In this document: piece by piece, positions 7,501 to 11,761 of the stretch
How the letters are laid out: the number at the start of each line of letters is the position of its first letter
Position numbering within the stretch: position 1 is the stretch's first letter
Source: Chloroflexota bacterium
GTDB lineage: Bacteria; Chloroflexota; Anaerolineae; Promineifilales; Promineifilaceae
Length of the DNA: 11,761 bases
Direction: 5' to 3'
Assembly: GCA_020353135.1 (NCBI GenBank)
Contig: CP070688.1
Span: 1,817,631 to 1,829,391 of the forward strand
Translations under genes and position numbers: made by a program
The notes under the pieces: model-generated
Told to the model about the DNA's origin: nothing
Database searches by the model: none
What the model saw: the letters and a program-made list of their open reading frames with translations, nothing else

Positions 7501-9419
7501 ACTTTTAGGTGCTCCTGCTTGTCGGCGACCGCGCTGACGAACAGATCCGGCCCTATTCGGCAAAGTGAAATACTGCGCACCGCGCCGGCCGACGCACTGG
7601 CCGCAGCCTTGATCTTCAGGTCAGGCTTTACCGTCTTCCAGAGCTTCAGACCGAGATTCCCACCTCCTCTACCTTTGCTCCTGGCGGCCGTAACAACCAG
7701 GTCGGGACCGAGCGCAGTCATGGCGATTCTGTCGGCGGTCTGCCCGACCAACTGGCTCACAGGCGTGATCGAGCCATCATATTCGCCTATGCGCCAGCTC
7801 TGTAATGCCAGTTTGCCATTTGGGGAGTGGTTGGCTGTAAATGCCTGCCCGAGATCTGGAGAAGAAGCCGCTATCCTCCTACCAGTCGGCCCGATTACGG
7901 CTGTCTTAAGACGGGTAATCGATTTCTTCTTATAAAGCCAAACGATCGTTCGCAAATTTCCGCTCGCATCGCGCACCGGGGTCACAAACTGGAAACCATC
8001 GACCTTGTCCTTGACATCCCTTACCGGATTAGAATAGGCGATGCTGACGCCGCTTACCGCGCCTGCGTGCTCTGTCGCACGTAATTGAAGAGTGCCGTCG
8101 GCTTTAATGCGCCAGACGCTTACCATTAGATCGCCGTGCGCATCCTTGCCGGCAACCGCGAAGTAACCGCTATCGAGCCTGCAGGCAGCCAACTGCGAGA
8201 TGCGGTCGCCAAGTTCGTCGTCGAGTCGGGTAATGATCCCGTCCGGCCCGACGCGCCAGGCGATTGTTTTGAGTCTCTTGTGGCTTTCTCGCACGATGGT
8301 GGCAAAATATCCCAGGCCGGCATGGACGGCAACAACCTCCGAGATTTTGCCCGCCTGCGCCGTAGACTCTTTCTCTACTTCCGCTCCGCCCAATCCAATG
8401 CGCCAGGTTGATACTTCGAGAACACCATTTTTGGTGCGCGCTGCGACGGCGATGCGCATGCCATTGATCAAAACAGTCGAAATTCGGTTTACTTGTGTGT
8501 GGCTAAGAGCATCGGCCGCTCGTTCGATCATTATCGGACCGTCGCTGGCCCGCAATGAAGATAGCCGCCGCCGGCTACCCTGCTCGATCGCTTCCCGGAC
8601 CCGCAAACTTTGCTGCTGGGACAACCGTTGTGGTCCACATTCGTCGAAGTAATAAGACATGAGATTGGACCGATCCGGCGCCAGCACGAAGTCGTGCTTT
8701 CCCTCGCTGACTAGCAGTGTACCCAGGCATTTCGAGCCATATAGTTTCGCGAAGACTGTTCCGCGCGGATCTGGCGGAGTATCAATCACGAGAGACAAAT
8801 CGCCATCGAAAACATCCAGGACCTTCGTCGCTGGAACGCCGGCCGCCAGTTGTTTCATTATCTGGTTGGTTACCGAAAGCTGCTTCTCCCCACGGGAATC
8901 CGGTAAATCCAGAAGCCAATCTTGCGGATTTGGCCCAAAAGTATGTACAAGATGAAGGTAATGACCGACTTCGTGGGCCAGCATGTAATCCACGTCCTTG
9001 ACGCCACCCATTACGACAACCCGCCCAACCCAGCCCGAGAAGTGGATATTGATATCGTCCGATCCCCCACGAAAGAAAATCACCAGCGAATCAGGATATT
9101 TGTCGGCAAAGCGGTTCCTGGCCATCATCGTTTTCGTCTTCAGAGTAAGGTCTGAAGCGTGGTCTCGATTCAGAAGAGTGCTTTTCAGCACATCGTTGGA
9201 TTCAGGACCCGGAATAATATCGGAGCACGGATCGAATAGAAAATGGACTCCTGTTCTGGAGAAAGCGTCGTTTGCCTTTTCGATATATGTGGAAATGTCT
9301 TCAGGGGAGATCGTAGCCGGCTCAGAGCCATCATCATTGGCCGTTCGGATGGCCGTAATCCGAATATTGTGTACCACACCAGGGTATGGCCACACGTAGC
9401 CTGGAGAGTCATTTGCCAT
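4587..9419 (-). CDS. Giant multidomain protein: M43-like zinc metalloprotease, seven-repeat propeller, DUF4838 glycoside-hydrolase-like module, C-terminal beta domains
   Basis: The protein has 1610 residues from the ATG at 9417-9419, which follows a strong AAAGGAGA; a longer reading from TTG at 9437 would place that Shine-Dalgarno inside the coding region. Residues about 15-285 look like a metzincin of the pappalysin (M43) type: HEVGHYLHLVH at 149-159 (zinc ligands H149, H153, H159; E150) and a Met-turn NLMSYY with Met254. Residues about 310-645 hold seven repeats of 48-58 residues, most ending in a WR(I/V) strand (W339, 388, 436, 494, 542, 594, 643), suggesting a seven-bladed propeller. Residues about 655-795 resemble the GH67-like N-terminal part of DUF4838 proteins (MFRYLHRLGCRWLAHHEAW, IIPKKKNLRV). 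Residues about 800-1325 match DUF4838, including a DGGGDCTGDKC segment and FGPAAGPIRRMFDRWWDYF. Residues about 1395-1610 look beta-rich (NGIYEIEV, LYFFVPKG). No signal peptide or membrane helix is visible. Substrate and cellular location are unknown; peptide and glycan cleavage are inferences from the domains. Confidence 0.85.
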   Translation of the reverse strand: MANDSPGYVWPYPGVVHNIRITAIRTANDDGSEPATISPEDISTYIEKANDAFSRTGVHFLFDPCSDIIPGPESNDVLKSTLLNRDHASDLTLKTKTMMARNRFADKYPDSLVIFFRGGSDDINIHFSGWVGRVVVMGGVKDVDYMLAHEVGHYLHLVHTFGPNPQDWLLDLPDSRGEKQLSVTNQIMKQLAAGVPATKVLDVFDGDLSLVIDTPPDPRGTVFAKLYGSKCLGTLLVSEGKHDFVLAPDRSNLMSYYFDECGPQRLSQQQSLRVREAIEQGSRRRLSSLRASDGPIMIERAADALSHTQVNRISTVLINGMRIAVAARTKNGVLEVSTWRIGLGGAEVEKESTAQAGKISEVVAVHAGLGYFATIVRESHKRLKTIAWRVGPDGIITRLDDELGDRISQLAACRLDSGYFAVAGKDAHGDLMVSVWRIKADGTLQLRATEHAGAVSGVSIAYSNPVRDVKDKVDGFQFVTPVRDASGNLRTIVWLYKKKSITRLKTAVIGPTGRRIAASSPDLGQAFTANHSPNGKLALQSWRIGEYDGSITPVSQLVGQTADRIAMTALGPDLVVTAARSKGRGGGNLGLKLWKTVKPDLKIKAAASASAGAVRSISLCRIGPDLFVSAVADKQEHLKVIAWRAVEVPIDRVCVPVHTDTASVPGEMVTLGDVVRDDFIPLLEQISGAQIGRTKTIDDADRTIVVALADDPLLLQAPAEVQKHLDKLKASKRRAGHLFHCESTGAIWIAAKERRALRAAMFRYLHRLGCRWLAHHEAWTIIPKKKNLRVVASQVLEPRVDYLFYAGNTGLPYTDPPLPDGGMRQQALDIWAIRLGTPRELEPGAGHVGTAINRIHQCEFRADRRLMAWHDGGRGKGPSGAPFPMECFAGGHHSKPCYTNHGDGKGTYPLIPPYGNPWDDIQKPSAGCVPGSNECDGDLYPVESPENDSEVDSYPGVYSGFGGTIKIWAEFVRDELAVRLQKPDGQHHPNTRYVHADAADGGGDCTGDKCVALLREGPYEPFLTPAEKDEDSSPADRYFHLSNEVAKFIEYWFGLERGIMVLSYGERSRIPSIPIRPNMIVGLVPAAQSGKQINLNEKEYLEAWAQKRMKNAALGWGEFQLGVTKQWALANYVFDAPKVSPETVYRESHWAFESEIISFTIQSTYSSLTIGMHLLGLIEQIWRADDPDYRRHLCEWFALAFGPAAGPIRRMFDRWWDYFEWTQHEVGASCRDLVDAQRIADAAGVSAEIQTRIDHVKGYVWHMYLHERALDLRARYEVDPSAYEKALAAAMDDLLRHIWAVYPTFVLNSFRLYRNYFTWIPGGSIPKGTGIPTAEPGSPAEEWLFDKDAIGWQTVQPWTSKDLQGFMQTGAKAYPEIARRRNFSMDLVPWSSANKADPVDTTTFISSEKFVLYKGTSPVTIEMFTRSINNLPIHINVTDPAGVSHSEHFAGNPTNKWIDAYEEFTFSGANGIYEIEVVSNDAGSMQWRWRIPPDVPFSMLEPRNGTPGYAIDMDKHLYFFVPKGETNVVMSYNSKNKIQFWDSAGNIVPTNQLGQYQWTCSVPSGQDGKVWSFTGGVDQNNAVRIGFENCPRVIAWSAEQVLVPKELLEP

Positions 9420-9424
9420 GGCGG

Positions 9425-9432
9425 TCTCCTTT
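9425..9432 (-). promoter_or_regulatory. Shine-Dalgarno sequence that fixes the start of the giant gene
   Basis: On the minus strand the sequence reads AAAGGAGACCGCCATG, placing a near-perfect Shine-Dalgarno five to eight bases before the ATG at 9419. This decides in favour of the start giving MANDSPG and against the in-frame TTG 18 bases further upstream. Confidence 0.85.
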
Positions 9433-9499
9433 GACAATAGCCGTTAGCTTTGGGCGGCTGGCGATTAGCATACTTGGTTCAGTGTGGGGTACTCAAAAC

Positions 9500-9529
9500 A
9501 GTCTAACAAGATCCTTGCTTCAAAGTCAA
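9500..9529 (-). promoter_or_regulatory. Candidate sigma-70-type promoter for the giant gene
   Basis: On the minus strand TTGACT (9524-9529) is followed after 18 bases by TAGACT (9500-9505), resembling -35 and -10 elements with five of six and four of six consensus matches. Transcription would start near 9493, leaving a leader of about 75 nt. The 250-bp divergent region 9420-9669 shows no convincing promoter for recD2, no tRNA and no other gene. Short reading frames there have no recognisable protein features. Confidence 0.4.
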
Positions 9530-9669
9530 CATTGATCCAGATTGCACAATAGAATTCACGGACAAAATAAAGCCTGTATCCTGTACTAATGCCGCCAAAG
9601 GTTGCCCCCAGACGACTGTAGCCCGGCCGACCTTTGAACGGATTGGGGGTGAGCGAGTACAATCCGCTC

Positions 9670-11761
9670 ATGAACAGCCGGGTCCAGGACCAGATTAGCG
9701 GTTCTGTCGAGCGAATCACCTATTACAACGAAGAAAATGGTTACACCGTCCTGCGGTTGAAGCCGGATACCCGGGGCATGTTGCCTTTTAAATATGCAAC
9801 CGGCCGCGACGCGTTGATCACCGTGGTTGGCAACCTGCCGGAGTTGAACCCCGGCGAATGGCTGAAGCTGACCGGCCGCTGGGTCACCCATACCAGGCAC
9901 GGCCGTCAATTCCAGGCCGAACTATGCGTGCAATCCACGCCGGCCACCGTCGAGGGCATCAAGCGCTATTTGGGCTCGGGCCTGATCCGGGGCATCGGAC
10001 CAAAGATGGCCGAACGAATCGTCGAGAAGTTTGGCGAACAGTCGCTGGATGTGATCGAGCTGGAAACCGGCCGGCTGCGAGAAGTGCCAGGCATCGGTCC
10101 CAAGCGCATCGACGGCATCGTCAAGGCCTGGGAAGAGCAACGAGCTATCAAGGACGTGATGTTATTCCTCCAATCCCACGGCGTCTCCACCAACCTGGCC
10201 ATCAAGATCTACAAGAAGTACGGCGACGAGTCGTTAGCCGTGGTCCAGAATACGCCCTACCGGTTGGTGAAGGACGTCTACGGCATTGGCTTCAAGACGG
10301 CCGACAAGATCGCTCAAAGCCTGGGCCTGGCTCACGACGACCCCGGCCGGATTGAGGCTGGCATCGCCTATACGTTAAATCGCATGGCCGAAGAGGGCCA
10401 CGTCTACGTGCCCCAGGAGGAACTGGAACCGGAAGCGTCCGAGATCCTGGGCCTGGAAAGCGAAAAGATCACCGCCGTCATCGAGACACTTGAGCAAAGC
10501 GATTTGATCAAGCGCGAGACGCTCACCTACGAGCCCGCGCCCAAGCCGGCCGAAGAAGGAGTAGTCCACGAAGAAAGGGCCGTCTACCTGACCCCATTCT
10601 ACTATTCGGAGATCGGCGTCAGCCAGCGCTTGAGCCGCCTCATCGAGCATCCAACCAGCAGGCTGAGTGGCCTCCAGCTTTCAGCTTTCAGCTTTCAGCC
10701 TTCGGCCGACGATGGTCAGCGGTCAGTGGACAGTGGCCAGTCTTCATCATTCATCCTTCATCCTTCGGCCGTAGAACTGACAGAACAGCAGCAGACCGCA
10801 ATCGAGCTGGCCTTGACCAACAAGGTGACAGTGTTAACCGGCGGGCCGGGAACGGGCAAGACGACGGCCCTGCGCACTTTGCTGGACATTCTGGACCGGA
10901 ATCGGCGGGGCTATGTGCTTGCTTCGCCCACTGGTCGGGCAGCCAAACGACTGGCGGAAGCGACGGGCCGGCCGGCGAAAACCATCCACCGCCTGCTGGA
11001 ATTCAACCCCGGGGAAGGGTTCGGCCGGAATGAGAACAAGCCCCTGGATGCCGACATGATCGTCGTCGACGAAAGCTCAATGCTCGACTTGGTGCTGGCC
11101 AACAATTTGCTCAAGGCGGTCGACCTGGGCAGCCATTTGTTGCTGGTCGGCGATGTAGACCAATTGCCCTCGGTCGGCGCCGGTGATGTACTACGCGACG
11201 TGATCGCGTCGGGCGTGGCCGCCGTCATCCGGCTGGAGACGATCTTCCGCCAGGCGGCCGGTAGTCTCATCATTCGCAACGCCCACCGCATTAACCAAGG
11301 TCAAATGCCGGAGACGCCGCCCGATGCCAGCGACTTCTTCCTGTTCGTCAAACAACAGCCGGACGAGGCGGCCGAGCTACTGGTCGACATTGTCAAGCAA
11401 AGATTGCCCCGCAAGTTTGGCCTGCATCGCTTCGAGGACATCCAGGTCCTGAGCCCCATGTACAGCGGCGCCACCGGCGTTTCTAACCTGAATCAATTGC
11501 TGCAAGATGCGCTGAATCCGCCCGGGCGTAAGCCAGAACGTCGCCTGGGCGGCCGCGTATTTCGCGTAGGCGACAAGGTGATGCAAACGGCCAACAACTA
11601 CGACAAGAACGTCTACAACGGCGATATTGGCCGTATCACGGCCATGGACGCCGAGAACCAGACGTTGACGGTCAGCGTCGACGGCGCGCCGGTGGTTTAT
11701 GATTTCCTTGAATCAGACGAACTGGTGCACGCATACGCCATCAGCGTCCACAAGAGCCAGG
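9670..11761 (+). CDS. recD2: RecD2-type ATP-dependent DNA helicase (SF1B, 5'-3'); 3' end missing
   Basis: Stand-alone RecD-like helicase of the Deinococcus RecD2 type, active on DNA with 5' overhangs in repair and replication-fork maintenance, without RecBC. There are 697 codons before the window ends just after the HKSQ motif (AYAISVHKSQ), so probably only the last few dozen residues are missing. The N-terminal OB-like region begins ISGSVERITYYNEENGYTVLRL. Three helix-hairpin-helix-like segments follow: IRGIGPKMAERI (107-118), VPGIGPKRIDGI (139-150) and VYGIGFKTADKI (203-214). Helicase motifs are Walker A GGPGTGKTT (391-399), SPTGRAAKRL, Walker B VVDESSML (465-472), GDVDQLPSVGAGDVL (494-508) and ETIFRQ (523-528). 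The ATG at 9670 fits the usual family N-terminus, but in-frame GTG at 9649 and TTG at 9643 are possible and no clear Shine-Dalgarno decides; an in-frame stop at 9619 limits the choice. Residues 336-367 are encoded by a heptamer-repeat block. Confidence 0.93.
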   Translation, partial: MNSRVQDQISGSVERITYYNEENGYTVLRLKPDTRGMLPFKYATGRDALITVVGNLPELNPGEWLKLTGRWVTHTRHGRQFQAELCVQSTPATVEGIKRYLGSGLIRGIGPKMAERIVEKFGEQSLDVIELETGRLREVPGIGPKRIDGIVKAWEEQRAIKDVMLFLQSHGVSTNLAIKIYKKYGDESLAVVQNTPYRLVKDVYGIGFKTADKIAQSLGLAHDDPGRIEAGIAYTLNRMAEEGHVYVPQEELEPEASEILGLESEKITAVIETLEQSDLIKRETLTYEPAPKPAEEGVVHEERAVYLTPFYYSEIGVSQRLSRLIEHPTSRLSGLQLSAFSFQPSADDGQRSVDSGQSSSFILHPSAVELTEQQQTAIELALTNKVTVLTGGPGTGKTTALRTLLDILDRNRRGYVLASPTGRAAKRLAEATGRPAKTIHRLLEFNPGEGFGRNENKPLDADMIVVDESSMLDLVLANNLLKAVDLGSHLLLVGDVDQLPSVGAGDVLRDVIASGVAAVIRLETIFRQAAGSLIIRNAHRINQGQMPETPPDASDFFLFVKQQPDEAAELLVDIVKQRLPRKFGLHRFEDIQVLSPMYSGATGVSNLNQLLQDALNPPGRKPERRLGGRVFRVGDKVMQTANNYDKNVYNGDIGRITAMDAENQTLTVSVDGAPVVYDFLESDELVHAYAISVHKSQ
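10675..10769 (+). repeat. Three adjacent heptanucleotide repeat tracts inside recD2
   Basis: Tract A (10675-10702) is CAGCTTT three times plus CAGCCTT. Tract B (10714-10741) is GGTCAGC, GGTCAGT, GGACAGT, GGCCAGT. Tract C (10742-10769) is CTTCATC, ATTCATC, CTTCATC, CTTCGGC. Each tract has four units and 28 bp; an 11-bp GC-rich spacer separates A from B, and B directly abuts C. They encode a Ser/Gln-rich linker (residues 336-367) between the FYYSEIGV region and the Walker A domain of RecD2. Heptanucleotide short tandem repeats of this kind (for example TTGGTCA types) are known as largely intergenic elements in cyanobacteria and other phyla. The reading frame is kept throughout. Confidence 0.85.

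Noticed and set aside
7312..8652. Several plus-strand frames of 85-207 codons opposite the giant gene
   Set aside because: The minus-strand frame has coherent domains and repeats here; the plus-strand products are Ser/Arg/Pro-rich without motifs.
9420..9437. Upstream TTG start for the giant gene, adding six residues
   Set aside because: The added codons (TCA AAG GAG ACC GCC) are themselves the Shine-Dalgarno region of the ATG at 9419.
9465..9719. An 84-codon minus-strand frame in the divergent intergenic region
   Set aside because: It overlaps the recD2 start and the candidate promoter, and its product has no recognisable feature.
9858..10355. A 165-codon plus-strand frame inside recD2
   Set aside because: It is an Arg-rich shifted frame; the RecD2 frame has all the family motifs through this stretch.
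1..11761. CRISPR array, tRNA, rRNA or insertion-sequence ends
   Set aside because: No spaced direct repeats of CRISPR type, no tRNA-like cloverleaf, no transposase frame and no terminal inverted repeats were seen; the only tandem repeats are the heptamers in recD2.

Overview
The window carries the 3' part of an aerobic carbon monoxide dehydrogenase (CODH) locus, one very large gene of unusual domain composition on the opposite strand, and the start of a housekeeping-type DNA helicase gene. GC content is fairly high and all reading frames use the standard bacterial code. Form I CODH, an XdhC protein carrying a YHS domain and a Deinococcus-type RecD2 together would fit a Gram-positive-like or Chloroflexota-type aerobe. 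That placement is a guess from gene content; no rRNA or marker gene is present to confirm it.

Positions 1-4416 (+ strand): the catalytic subunit coxL (5' end outside the window), then a strong 15-bp hairpin, an XdhC/CoxI-family maturation factor fused to a YHS metal-binding domain, and a molybdopterin-binding MoaB/MoeA-like protein four bases further on. CoxL has the form I active-site signature AYRCSFR. The two downstream genes would sulfurate, stabilise or insert its molybdenum cofactor, so the three genes read as a structural gene followed by its assembly genes.

Positions 4417-4586: a short spacer between convergent genes. On the minus strand it encodes about 42 residues resembling the extreme C-terminus of an NmrA/SDR-type NAD(P)-binding oxidoreductase, probably the relic of a truncated gene.

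Positions 4587-9419 (- strand): a single 1610-residue protein joining, in order, an M43/pappalysin-like zinc metalloprotease domain, seven repeats that look like a seven-bladed beta-propeller, a DUF4838 glycoside-hydrolase-like module with its GH67-like N-terminal part, and C-terminal beta-rich domains. No signal peptide or membrane segment is visible. Sampled lines of this gene are poorer in GC than its flanks, and it sits next to a truncated gene, so acquisition by transfer is plausible. It has its own Shine-Dalgarno sequence and a candidate promoter.

Positions 9420-9669: a divergent intergenic region holding that promoter. Positions 9670-11761 (+ strand): recD2, 697 codons, open at the window edge. 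Its linker before the Walker A motif contains three consecutive families of heptanucleotide repeats that are read through in frame. The two features most worth attention are the large protease-propeller-DUF4838 protein and the heptamer block inside recD2.
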